DNA of 64,000 nucleotides. It comes from Cellulomonas carbonis. GTDB lineage: Bacteria; Actinomycetota; Actinomycetes; Actinomycetales; Cellulomonadaceae. Location: NCBI RefSeq assembly GCF_014636275.1, contig NZ_BMEB01000002.1:434001-498000 (forward strand), given 5' to 3'. Shown here one piece after another: positions 1 through 7,607 of the stretch. The number at the start of each line of letters is the position of its first letter. The stretch's first letter is position 1. Position numbers and translations under genes: made by a program. The notes beneath the pieces were generated by a model. It ran no database searches, was not told the origin of the DNA, and was given only the letters and a program-made list of their open reading frames with translations.

Positions 1-662
1 ACGGGCGCGACCGCCGCGACGACGTCGTCGGGCAGCGGTGGGGCCGCGGCGGGGTCGTGGGCGCCGGTCGCGAGGAGCTCCGCGAGCAGCCCGGTGAGCA
101 GGACCGGGACCCGGCTCGCGGGGCCGACCGTGTCCTGCGGCGCGACGTAGCCGGGGATCGGCGAGCCGAAGATGAGCGCGTACTCGTGGGGGTGGGCGAG
201 CGCCCAGTCCCGCACCCCGTGGCAGATCGCGGCCCACCTCTCGCCGACCGGCTCGCCCTCGACGGCGGCAGCGGCGGACTCGGCCGCGACGCCGAGGCGG
301 TCGTAGGTGTCGACGATCAGCGCCGTGAGCAGGGCGTCGCGGTTGGGGAAGTAGCGGAACAGGGCCGACGACGCCATGCCCATCTCCCGGGCGACGGCGC
401 GCAGGGACAGGGCCGCGCCACCGCCCTCGGCGAGCTGGGCGAGGGCGCGCTCCTTGATCTCGGCGGTGAGCTCGGCGCGAGCGCGCTCGCGGGCGGTGCG
501 CGGTGCCGACGCGGCGGGCGTGGGCGCGGCGGGTGCTGGCGTGCCGGGTGCCGGCGTGCCGGGAGCTGGCGTGCCGGGTGCTGGCGTGCCGGGTGCGGAC
601 CCGCCGGGTGCGGATGCGCCTGGTGCGGAACCGGCGGCTGCTGGACCGGGTGAGCGGTCCAT
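1..662 (-). CDS. TetR/AcrR-family transcriptional regulator, C-terminus cut by window edge
   Basis: One-component repressor with an N-terminal TetR DNA-binding domain and a C-terminal ligand domain that runs off the left edge after about 220 residues. The recognition region reads SLRAVAREMGMASSALFRYF followed by PNRDALLTALI, typical of TetR helices 2-4 (about residues 80-115). The only in-frame start is ATG at 662, which gives a Pro/Ala/Gly/Thr-rich extension of about 50 residues before the DNA-binding domain, containing four APGTP-like units encoded by 15-bp direct repeats (535-594). It is divergent from the epimerase gene at 870, and two copies of GAGAGC-N3-GCTCT(T/C) lie between them, so it probably represses itself and that gene. 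Family is clear; the inducer is unknown. Confidence 0.85.
   Translation of the reverse strand, partial: MDRSPGPAAAGSAPGASAPGGSAPGTPAPGTPAPGTPAPGTPAPAAPTPAASAPRTARERARAELTAEIKERALAQLAEGGGAALSLRAVAREMGMASSALFRYFPNRDALLTALIVDTYDRLGVAAESAAAAVEGEPVGERWAAICHGVRDWALAHPHEYALIFGSPIPGYVAPQDTVGPASRVPVLLTGLLAELLATGAHDPAAAPPLPDDVVAAVAP
535..594. repeat. Four 15-bp direct repeats inside the TetR gene
   Basis: Four near-identical units of GCTGGCGTGCCGGGT stand head to tail. They are in frame with the TetR gene on the minus strand and encode the repeated ACPGT-type (Ala-Pro-Gly-Thr-Pro) linker, so copy-number change would alter linker length without breaking the frame. Confidence 0.85.
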
Positions 663-754
663 GCCGTCGACCGGCGCGGTGCTGCCTGTCGCGGGAGTCG
701 AAGGGGGTTCCACGCGGGAGATCCTGCCACGCTCCGGGAGCGGTGCACGCCGAC

Positions 755-820
755 GAGAGCAGTGCTCTTGACAGCAAGGCGGTTCGCACGCGACGCTCAT
801 CACGCGAGAGCACCGCTCTC
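755..820 (+). promoter_or_regulatory. Promoter with paired TetR operators
   Basis: Two copies of the palindrome GAGAGCNNNGCTCTC lie at 755-769 (last base T) and 806-820 (perfect). A consensus -35 hexamer TTGACA at 768-773 overlaps the first copy, and the second copy sits about where transcription of the epimerase gene would start. The site lies between the divergent TetR gene and the epimerase, so binding at both copies would block both promoters. The operator role is inferred; the repeats are seen directly. Confidence 0.65.
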
Positions 821-869
821 GGAGTGGATCGCCGATCACACGCCGCTCGCCGGCGAGAAGGAGCGCACC

Positions 870-1805
870 ATGTCGCTGCACGTCGTCGTCGGGGCTGGCC
901 CCGTCGGTAGCGCGATCGCCCGTCGCCTCGCGGCCCAGGGCGACGACGTCGTCGTCGTCACCCGGTCGGGCTCCGGGCCGGACGTGGCCGGCGTCCGCCG
1001 CGTGGCCGCCGACGCGTCGGACGCCGCCCGGCTCACGTCGCTCGCCGTCGGCGCCGCGTCGATCCACAACGCCGCCAACCCGCCCTACCACCGTTGGGCG
1101 GCGGACTGGCCGCCCCTGCACCGATCGCTGCTCGCCGCGGCCGAGCGCGCGGGCGCCGTCCTGGTCACCGTGAGCAACCTGTACGGGTACGGCCCCGTCG
1201 ACGGGCCCATGACGGAGGACCTTCCCCTTGCTGCGAACGGCACCAAGGGCCGGGTGCGCGCGGCGATGTGGGAGCAGGCGCTCGCGGCGCACGACGACGG
1301 GCGGCTGCGGGCGACGGAGGTCCGCGGCTCCGACTACGTGTGCCCCGGGCCGGGCAGCCACGTCGGCGACCGCGTCATGCCGAGACTCCTCGCGGGTCGG
1401 CCGGTGACGGTCCTGCCGCGCGCCGACGTCGCGCACTCGTGGACGTCGGTCGACGACGTCGCGCGCCTCGCCGTCGTCGCCGCGACCGACGAGCGGGCGT
1501 GGGGCAGGGCGTGGCACGTGCCGAGCAACGCGCCCCGGACCCAGCGCGAGCTGGTCGCCGACCTGTGCCGCGTGGCGGGGCTCGAGCCGGTCCCCGTGCG
1601 CGAGCACTCGCGGATGCTCCTGCGGGCGCTCGGGGCGGTGAACCCGATGCTCCGCGAGCTCGGCGAGGTGGCGTACCAGTTCGAGCGCCCGTTCGTCCTC
1701 GACTCGTCGGCCGCCGAGCGGACGTTCGGACTCGCACCGACGCCGTGGGACGAGGTCCTGGAGGCCCAGGTCGCGGCCTACCGCGGCACCCCCGCCCGCA
1801 CCTGA
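870..1805 (+). CDS. NAD(P)-dependent epimerase/dehydratase-family oxidoreductase (atypical SDR)
   Basis: A 311-residue Rossmann protein that starts MSLHVVVGAGPVGSAIARRL; GAGPVGSAIA is the glycine-rich dinucleotide-binding turn right after the first beta strand. HNAANPPYHRW and VTVSNLYGYGPVDGP follow the extended-SDR order, with the YGYGP stretch where the active-site tyrosine region lies. There is no secretion signal, so it acts in the cytosol. The start at 870 is chosen because GAGAAGGAG lies 8 nt upstream and the Rossmann strand starts at residue 3. The gene is divergent from a TetR regulator with shared operators, suggesting induction by a toxic or xenobiotic compound. The substrate is unknown. 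Confidence 0.85.
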   Translation: MSLHVVVGAGPVGSAIARRLAAQGDDVVVVTRSGSGPDVAGVRRVAADASDAARLTSLAVGAASIHNAANPPYHRWAADWPPLHRSLLAAAERAGAVLVTVSNLYGYGPVDGPMTEDLPLAANGTKGRVRAAMWEQALAAHDDGRLRATEVRGSDYVCPGPGSHVGDRVMPRLLAGRPVTVLPRADVAHSWTSVDDVARLAVVAATDERAWGRAWHVPSNAPRTQRELVADLCRVAGLEPVPVREHSRMLLRALGAVNPMLRELGEVAYQFERPFVLDSSAAERTFGLAPTPWDEVLEAQVAAYRGTPART

Positions 1806-1824
1806 GGGGGCGATCGGTCGGGGA

Positions 1825-1869
1825 AGTGGGGAAGGCCGGCGTCGCCGTCGGGTGTCGGCCTTCCCCACT
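1825..1869. terminator. Bidirectional hairpin between convergent genes
   Basis: A perfect 14-bp inverted repeat (AGTGGGGAAGGCCG at 1825-1838 and its complement at 1856-1869) with a 17-nt loop lies 20 bp after the epimerase stop and 31 bp after the end of the convergent gene. There is no U-tract, as is usual for actinobacterial terminators. Confidence 0.7.
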
Positions 1870-1900
1870 GACGACGTTCCTGTCGACGGGGCCATCGCGG

Positions 1901-2848
1901 TCACCGCGTCGCCGTGCAGGCCAGCCCGCACAGGCGTGGTGAACGCGTCCACCCGCGCCCCGCGAGCGCCTCGGCGACCTGACGGGCCACTCCGCAGGGA
2001 TCGGCGACGACGTGGGGCCAGCGGTACCGCAGCGTGATCCCTCCGCCGCCGACGGCGACCGCGTTGTCCCGCCACACGTCGGCGTCCGTCCGGCCACCGG
2101 GGTGAGCGACCTCGCCGTCGAGCTCGACACGCACCCCGAGCCCTTCATAGACCGCGTCGGCGCGCAGCCAGCGTCCGTCGAGCAGCTCCCACCGCTGGCG
2201 CACCGCCCGAGGCAGCCCGTGGCGCCGTTCGACGTCCCGTCGGTAGCGCAGCTCGAGCGGCGACTCCACCTCGACGGTCGGGGTTCCGAGGACGTCCAGC
2301 GCGAGCGACCGATGGCGTAGGCGAGCGCGGCGACCGAGTGCGTCAAGGAGATGGTCGGGCGGCACCCGCCTGCGCAGTGCCTCGCACAGCACGGCCGCCG
2401 CGCGATCCTCGCTCGGCGCCGCACCGAGCAGGTCCAGCACCGTCTCGGCACGGTCGACGACGACGAGTCGTGCGCGCCGCTCGGCGACGATCGCGCGACG
2501 TCGTCGGATCCGGAGCTCCGAGGACCCGACGACGCGCCGCTGATGGGGGACGACGACCTCGACCGAGGCGGGTGGTCGGAGGACGAGCTCGTGGACGTAC
2601 GCCGCCGAGTGGTGGCTCAGGGCCGCCCCGTCGCCTGCGTGGAGAAGGGCCGCATGCGCCCTCGACCGCCACTCGACCGGCCCTGAGTGCACGACGTAGA
2701 CCCCGGGGTGCTGACGCTGCCACGCGCCCTCCTCGACGAGGCGCTGGACGCGGCTGCGAGACATCCCGGCGTCGAGGATCTGACGGGCGCTCAGGACCGC
2801 GTCCTGTCGGTCCGCGAGGCGGCGGAGGTCCGAAGGCATCCTGCTCAT
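1901..2848 (-). CDS. AbiEi-like antitoxin-domain protein with DUF559-type C-terminal domain
   Basis: A protein of about 315 residues. The N-terminal part (SARQILDAGMSRSRVQRLV, then GAWQRQHPGVYVV and LSHHSAAYVHEL) matches the winged-helix domain of type IV AbiEi antitoxins. The C-terminal part (VRVELDGEVAH, then DNAVAVGGGGITLRYRWPHV) looks like the Vsr/DUF559 PD-(D/E)XK-like fold common in actinobacterial members. It contains VELDGEVAH with acidic residues of the kind expected, but catalysis is not assured. No AbiEii nucleotidyltransferase toxin is adjacent, so this is an orphan. The start is uncertain: ATG at 2848 or 2839, neither with a strong ribosome-binding site. The biological role of this widespread family is unknown. 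Confidence 0.75.
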   Translation of the reverse strand: MSRMPSDLRRLADRQDAVLSARQILDAGMSRSRVQRLVEEGAWQRQHPGVYVVHSGPVEWRSRAHAALLHAGDGAALSHHSAAYVHELVLRPPASVEVVVPHQRRVVGSSELRIRRRRAIVAERRARLVVVDRAETVLDLLGAAPSEDRAAAVLCEALRRRVPPDHLLDALGRRARLRHRSLALDVLGTPTVEVESPLELRYRRDVERRHGLPRAVRQRWELLDGRWLRADAVYEGLGVRVELDGEVAHPGGRTDADVWRDNAVAVGGGGITLRYRWPHVVADPCGVARQVAEALAGRGWTRSPRLCGLACTATR

Positions 2849-2954
2849 CCCGCGACGGTGGACCACGCGAGCGCGACGGCAGGATCGGGTCCGCCAGAAC
2901 TGTGGACACACCGCCATGAGGGCATTCAGGCCGCGCACCGGGCGCGCGCCAGGC

Positions 2955-3260
2955 GCCGGGCTCCGCGGGTCGGCGGGCCGCGGAGCCGCCTGTGGGGAAG
3001 GTGGGTGCCGCTATCCGGAACGGAGGTTCCCCGTAGTGCGGGGTTGGGTCGGGCGCGGCCGGGCTCCGCGGGTCGGCGGGCCGCGGAGCCGCCTATGAGG
3101 AAGGTGGGTGCCGCTATCCGGAACGGACGTTCCCCGTACGGCGGGGTGGGGTCGGGCGCGGCCGGGCTCCGCGGGTCGGCGGGCCGCGGAGCCGCCTATG
3201 AGGAAGGTGGGTGCCGCTATCCGGAACGGAGGTTCCCCATAGAGCGGGGTGGAGGGCCCC
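2955..3260. repeat. Three tandem copies of a 103-bp hairpin-containing repeat
   Basis: Near-identical units begin at 2955, 3058 and 3161, exactly 103 bp apart. Each has a perfect 10-bp hairpin (GGCTCCGCGG / CCGCGGAGCC, 9-nt loop) and a second small inverted repeat (GGAAC GGAG GTTCC) inside GTGCCGCTATCCGGAAC. The array fills the gap of 423 bp between the AbiEi-like gene and the 3' end of the EF-G-like gene, both on the minus strand. No gene is supported here. The hairpins may end EF-G-like transcripts, or the array may be a REP-like intergenic element. Confidence 0.9.
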
Positions 3261-3271
3261 CGCCGCCCCCG

Positions 3272-5368
3272 TCACCCGACGGGGACGGCGACCTTGTCGA
3301 CCAGGTGGGACGGGACGACGTCGTAGTGGCTGTGCTCGGCGGTGAACGAGCCGCGGCCGCCCGTGAGCGACCGCAGGTCGAGCACGTAGCGTGCGAGCTC
3401 GGCCTCGGGCACCGTCGCCTCGATCACGGACCGGCCGTCGGGCAGCACGTCGGACCCGCTGATCCGCCCGCGCCGGCCCGACAGGTCGCCCAGCACGTCG
3501 CCCTGGAGCTCGGCGGGCACGGTCACGGTCACGAGCGACACGGGCTCGAGCACCACGGTCCCCGCGCGCTGGAGCGCCTCGCGCAGCCCGTGAGCGGCCG
3601 CGGTCCGGAACGCCATGTCGGACGAGTCGACCGAGTGGAACTTCCCGTCGTACAGCTCGACCCGCACGTCGACCACGGGGAACCCGTGCAGCCCGCCGGC
3701 CTCCATCGCCTCCATGACGCCGCGCTCGACGGCGGGGATGTAGTTGCGCGGCACCGACCCGCCGACGACCGAGTCGACGAACGCCGCCCCCTCGCCCCGC
3801 CCGCGCGGCGACACCCGCAGCTGCACCACGGCGAACTGCCCGTGGCCGCCGGACTGCTTCTTGACCTTGCCCTCGACGTCGGCGGCCGCCGCGATCGTCT
3901 CGCGGTACGCGACCCGCACGGGCGCGGTCGTGACGTTGACGCCGAACTTCCGCGCGAGCCGCTCGAGCGCGACGGCGAGGTGCACGTCGCCCGCGCCGCG
4001 CAGCACCGTCTGCGAGTGGCCGCCGCTCGCCGCGCCGACGTCGGTCGTCCGGTCGACGCTGAGCGTCGGGTCCTCGGCGCACAGGCGCGCGAGCGAGCCG
4101 GACAGCTTGTCGTCGTCGGACTGGGTGACGGGCGTGAGCGCGAGCGCGTAGGCGGGCGGCCGCGCGGGCACGCCGTCGACGACGACGCGCACGGCCCGCC
4201 GGCCGAGCGTCGAGCCGGTGGGGGAGTCGGCGAGCTTCGCGACGGCGGCGATGTCGCCCGCGACGACGGCGTCGGTGGGCAGGTGCTCCTTGCCGCGCAG
4301 GTGGAACATGCCGTGCAGGCGCTCCTCGGCGCCCGTCGTCGCGTTGACCAGGCGGTCGTCGTTGCGGACCGTGCCGCTGAGCACCTTGAACAGGGACACC
4401 TGCCCGACGAACGGGTCGGCGACGGTCCGGAACACGTGCAGCAGCGGCTCGCCGTCGGGGTCCGGCTCGACGACGACCTCCTGCCCGTCGGGTCCGCCGA
4501 CGTGCACCGTCACGGGCCGCGGCGCGGGTCCGATCTCGCACAGGTAGTCCGCCAGCCGGTCGATGCCGACGCCCGTCAGCGCCGAGCCGAGCAGCACGGG
4601 CACCTCGGTCCCGTCGAGCACCTCGTGCGCGAGGGTCCGCTCGAGCTCGGCCGCGCTCGGGACGTCGCCCGAGAGGTACCGCTCGAGCTGGTCGTCGTCG
4701 CCCGAGACGATCTCCTCGGTGACCTCGTCGTGCAGGCGGTGCTCCTCGTCGGCGACGTCGTCGGGCAGCGGCTCGGCGTGGTGCGTGCCGTCGGGCTCGT
4801 ACTCGAAGCCCTTCTCGGAGAGGACGTCGGCGACGCCGTGCAGGCGCTCCTCCTCGCCGAGGGGCAGCTCGAGCGGGACGATCCCGGCGCCGAAGCGCTC
4901 GCGGAGCTGGTCGAGCACGCGGTGGAAGTCGGCGCGCTGCTTGTCCTCCTTGGTCACGAAGACGAGCCGGGGGATCCCGCGCTCGACGCACTGCCGCCAC
5001 GCCACCTCGGTGCCGACCTCCACGCCGTCGACGGCGCTGACCACGAGGACGGCCAGGTCGGCCACGGCGAGCGCGGCGTCGACGGAGCCGACGAAGTCGG
5101 CGTACCCGGGGGTGTCGACGAGGTTGACGCGGTACGTCGCGCCGTCGGACGCGGTCCACCGAAAGGGGGCGACCGCCGGCGACAGCGTGATGCCGCGCTT
5201 GATCTCCTCGGGCTCGGTGTCGCACACCGTCGAGCCCTCCTCGACGCGTCCCGGCCGCGGGATGACCCCGGCCCGGTGGAGCAGCGCCTCGACGAGCGTC
5301 GTCTTGCCGACACCGCTGTGGCCCACCAGGGCCACGTTGCGGATCCTCGGCGTCTCTGCCTGGTCCAT
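3272..5368 (-). CDS. Elongation factor G-like GTPase (EF-G2/FusA2 type)
   Basis: A 698-residue protein with the full EF-G domain order: G domain, domain II from about residue 290, then domains III-V ending in a typical domain V (SGRRGRISGSDVLPDGRS, then RSLTGGRGSFTAEHSHY). G1 is GHSGVGKT (16-23) and G3 is DTPGY (85-89). The G4 element reads TKED (139-142) in place of NKxD, which may change nucleotide specificity. The insertion normal for true EF-G is modified, and a separate canonical fusA is expected elsewhere. Actinobacterial paralogs of this kind have no settled role. ATG at 5368 follows GAAGGAG by 8 nt. It is a single gene with the 103-bp repeat array downstream. Confidence 0.88.
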   Translation of the reverse strand: MDQAETPRIRNVALVGHSGVGKTTLVEALLHRAGVIPRPGRVEEGSTVCDTEPEEIKRGITLSPAVAPFRWTASDGATYRVNLVDTPGYADFVGSVDAALAVADLAVLVVSAVDGVEVGTEVAWRQCVERGIPRLVFVTKEDKQRADFHRVLDQLRERFGAGIVPLELPLGEEERLHGVADVLSEKGFEYEPDGTHHAEPLPDDVADEEHRLHDEVTEEIVSGDDDQLERYLSGDVPSAAELERTLAHEVLDGTEVPVLLGSALTGVGIDRLADYLCEIGPAPRPVTVHVGGPDGQEVVVEPDPDGEPLLHVFRTVADPFVGQVSLFKVLSGTVRNDDRLVNATTGAEERLHGMFHLRGKEHLPTDAVVAGDIAAVAKLADSPTGSTLGRRAVRVVVDGVPARPPAYALALTPVTQSDDDKLSGSLARLCAEDPTLSVDRTTDVGAASGGHSQTVLRGAGDVHLAVALERLARKFGVNVTTAPVRVAYRETIAAAADVEGKVKKQSGGHGQFAVVQLRVSPRGRGEGAAFVDSVVGGSVPRNYIPAVERGVMEAMEAGGLHGFPVVDVRVELYDGKFHSVDSSDMAFRTAAAHGLREALQRAGTVVLEPVSLVTVTVPAELQGDVLGDLSGRRGRISGSDVLPDGRSVIEATVPEAELARYVLDLRSLTGGRGSFTAEHSHYDVVPSHLVDKVAVPVG

Positions 5369-5465
5369 GTTCGGATCTCCTTCATTGGAGTGGCCCTTGC
5401 AGGCAGGCTAGCCAGGCACTCCGGTGAGGGGAACAGGACCTCCGTCCGTCGACGGGCCGGTCGGC

Positions 5466-6647
5466 TCACTCGTCCCGGACGACGGGGACGCCCTCGAGGC
5501 GGGGCCACTCGGGCAGCACCGAGACGTCGACGGTCGCCACGTCGTGCAGCGGGCGCGCGACGTAGGCCTCGTAGCGCAGGGGCCGGTCGACGACGGTCGC
5601 GGCGAGCACCGTGCTCGTCGACCACTCGATCCCCGTCTCGCGCAGGACCCGGTACGTCGTGAGGTTCACGGGGTCGATCACCCGCGGGTAGAAGGAGCCC
5701 TCGCCCGTCATGCCGTACACGGTGTGCCGGCCGTCGCCCTCGAGCGGTGTGAGGTGGATCCGCACCCGGGCGACGGACCCGCGCACGACGACCGGCTCGA
5801 CGCCGACCCGCACGGACGTCCCGGCGTCGTCGCCGGCCGGCACCTCGACGACGTGCTCGACGACGACGGCGGCGGCGTCGACCCCGCTGATGCGCGGCTC
5901 ACCGGGGAGGTACTCGCCCGTCACGGGCTCGGGGCGCGCGGTCTCGGTGTCCGTGGAGACCGCGCCCGCGGCGGTGTGGCGGAGCTCGACCCGCCGGTTG
6001 CGCGCGCGGTCCTCCGCGACGTCGTCGCCGGACTCGGGGACCGCGAGCGCGGACTCGCCGTGCCCGCGCACCTCGAGTGCGAGGTCGGGACGGGCGGCGG
6101 CGACCACGTCCGCGACGGCCTGCGCGCGCCGCTGCGACAGGTCCTGGTTGTACGCGTCGGACGCCACGGAGTCGGTGTGGCCGTCGACGGCGAGCGTCGC
6201 GCCCTGCGGGACGTCCGCGACGAGCTCGGTCACGCGCTGCCGTGCGGCGTCGGCGAGCTCGGCGCTGTCGACGTCGAAGAGCAGGTCGGACGCGAGCGTG
6301 ACGAGCACGTCGTCGCCCCGGGTCTGCACCTGCTGGACCGACGTGATGGTCCCCTGGGGGTCGAAGTGCCGAGGCCGTCCGGAGTACTCGCGCGGGCCGC
6401 CGGGGCCGTAGGTGCGCACCGAGCGCGACACGGTCGCGTCGTCGGGCATCCCGCCCAGGTCGTCGACCGTGAGCACGTCGACCCCGGGCCGGTCGGTCGC
6501 GTCGGTCGGCGCCACCGAGGCGTGGGCCGGGGCCGCGAGCGCCGTGGGAGCCGCGAGTGCGGCCGCGGCCGTCAGGACCGCGCCGACGAGGGTCGCGGTC
6601 GCGACGGCGGTCCGGCGGGGGACCCGTGCCCGGGTCGGGAGCCGCAC
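5466..6647 (-). CDS. Secreted OmpA-family protein with a C-terminal domain shared with its neighbour
   Basis: A 393-residue protein with a twin-Arg-like basic N-terminus and hydrophobic signal segment (about 12-40, ending near AHASVA). An OmpA/MotB peptidoglycan-binding domain lies at about residues 110-225: DVDSAEL, VDGHTDSVASDAYNQDLSQR, RGHGES and RARNRRVEL include the Asp and Arg that bind diaminopimelate-type peptides. Residues about 230-393 form a second domain that aligns with the adjacent lipoprotein (TGIEW/TGIEL, WPRLEGVPV/WPVFEDVPV). The start is GTG at 6647, one base after the stop of the upstream gene (TGACGTG), so the two are translationally coupled. It probably anchors to the cell wall. 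The function of the C-terminal domain is unknown. Confidence 0.85.
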   Translation of the reverse strand: MRLPTRARVPRRTAVATATLVGAVLTAAAALAAPTALAAPAHASVAPTDATDRPGVDVLTVDDLGGMPDDATVSRSVRTYGPGGPREYSGRPRHFDPQGTITSVQQVQTRGDDVLVTLASDLLFDVDSAELADAARQRVTELVADVPQGATLAVDGHTDSVASDAYNQDLSQRRAQAVADVVAAARPDLALEVRGHGESALAVPESGDDVAEDRARNRRVELRHTAAGAVSTDTETARPEPVTGEYLPGEPRISGVDAAAVVVEHVVEVPAGDDAGTSVRVGVEPVVVRGSVARVRIHLTPLEGDGRHTVYGMTGEGSFYPRVIDPVNLTTYRVLRETGIEWSTSTVLAATVVDRPLRYEAYVARPLHDVATVDVSVLPEWPRLEGVPVVRDE

Positions 6648-6648
6648 G

Positions 6649-7266
6649 TCAGTCCTCGTACGTCACGGGGACGTCCTCGAAGACGGGCCACGCCGGGTGG
6701 ACGACGACGTCGACGGCCTCGGGTCGGCCCTCGAGCGCCGGGAAGAAGCCCTGGTACAGGACGGGCTCGCCGTTGGCCGTCTGCGCGGCGACGACGTCGG
6801 TCTCCAGCTCGATCCCGGTGTCGCTGACGACGTCGTACGACCGCAGGCCCGCGACGTCCCAGATCTCGGGCGCCACGTGGTCGTCGAGCATCTCGTAGAT
6901 CGAGATCCCCTCGTCCGCGCTCGAGAACTGCGGCGTCAGCACGAGCCGCAGCTCGGTCGTGTCACCCGAGCCCACGAGCGAGACGAGACCCACGGTCGTC
7001 GCGTCGTCGCCCGCCGTGCCCGGGACCGGGAAGGTGCCCTCCAGGATCGGCTCGTACTCGTGCCCGCCGACGACGACCGGGCCGCCGTCGCCGCCGGCGC
7101 CGCCGCCGTCACCGCCGTCGCCGCCCGAGCGCTCGGACGTGTCGGCCGACGACGACGCGTCGGGGTCGTCCCCACCGCCCGGTGTGCAGGCGACGAGTGC
7201 GACGGCGCAGGCGACCGCGGAGGCGCCGAGGAGGGTCGAGCGGCGGGGACGGGGGCGCGAGGTCAC
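6649..7266 (-). CDS. Lipoprotein of unknown function, paralogous to the OmpA C-terminal domain
   Basis: About 205 residues with a lipoprotein signal (lipobox LVAC near residue 27) followed by an Asp/Ser/Gly-rich linker and one globular domain of about 135 residues. The domain matches the C-terminal part of the downstream OmpA-like protein, so the pair arose by duplication. The start is taken as GTG at 7266 because TACCCT ends 8 nt upstream (leaderless promoter) and this puts the signal peptide at the N-terminus. It is the first gene of a two-gene operon; the second starts one base after its stop. No known fold could be recognised by eye. Confidence 0.75.
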   Translation of the reverse strand: MTSRPRPRRSTLLGASAVACAVALVACTPGGGDDPDASSSADTSERSGGDGGDGGGAGGDGGPVVVGGHEYEPILEGTFPVPGTAGDDATTVGLVSLVGSGDTTELRLVLTPQFSSADEGISIYEMLDDHVAPEIWDVAGLRSYDVVSDTGIELETDVVAAQTANGEPVLYQGFFPALEGRPEAVDVVVHPAWPVFEDVPVTYED

Positions 7267-7354
7267 GGTGGGCGAGGGTAGCGGGAACCGGGACACACTG
7301 GGCGAACCGCCCCCCGCCCGTGTGCCAGCGGCGTGCCGCATCGTGGACGTGACG

Positions 7355-7383
7355 TTCCGGTGCGCGAGACCGCGCCCTACGGT
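7355..7383 (+). promoter_or_regulatory. Promoter of the small leaderless ORF / osmC
   Basis: TTCCGG at 7355-7360, a 17-bp spacer and TACGGT at 7378-7383. The predicted start of transcription falls on the A of the ATG at 7390. The same -35 hexamer and spacing occur in front of cellobiose phosphorylase. Confidence 0.6.
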
Positions 7384-7389
7384 CGAGGC

Positions 7390-7476
7390 ATGGCCACGAC
7401 CCCCGCACCGACCGCCTGCGCGGTCCTGGCTGCGGCGACGGTCGGCGTGACGCGCCTCGCGGCGCGAATGCTCTAG
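7390..7476 (+). CDS. Small leaderless ORF, 28 residues, upstream of osmC
   Basis: ATG at 7390 begins a 28-codon ORF (MATTPAPTACAV at the start, ARML at the end) terminated by TAG. Its start codon lies 6 nt after a good -10 box (TACGGT) with a matching -35, the layout of leaderless genes elsewhere in this window. It contains one Cys and a hydrophobic centre but is too short to assign. It lies 131 bp before osmC on the same strand and could be a regulatory upstream ORF. It may also be a chance ORF behind a real osmC promoter. Confidence 0.4.
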   Translation: MATTPAPTACAVLAAATVGVTRLAARML

Positions 7477-7607
7477 GGCGCGCGCCCCACCACCTGGCGG
7501 TCACCCGCACGCACCGCGCCGGTCCGGCGCGCGTCGCGTCGTCGTCCCCGGTCCTGGTCGCGTGCGCCCGCCCCGCGCCCACGACAGCACGGACCCAGGA
7601 GCACGAC

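Noticed and set aside
2955..3260. CRISPR array
   Set aside because: Units are 103 bp, adjoining and nearly identical throughout, with no variable spacers and no cas genes.
2687..5662. Long plus-strand open frame across the EF-G-like gene
   Set aside because: It is the complement of a clear EF-G protein and has no recognisable motif.
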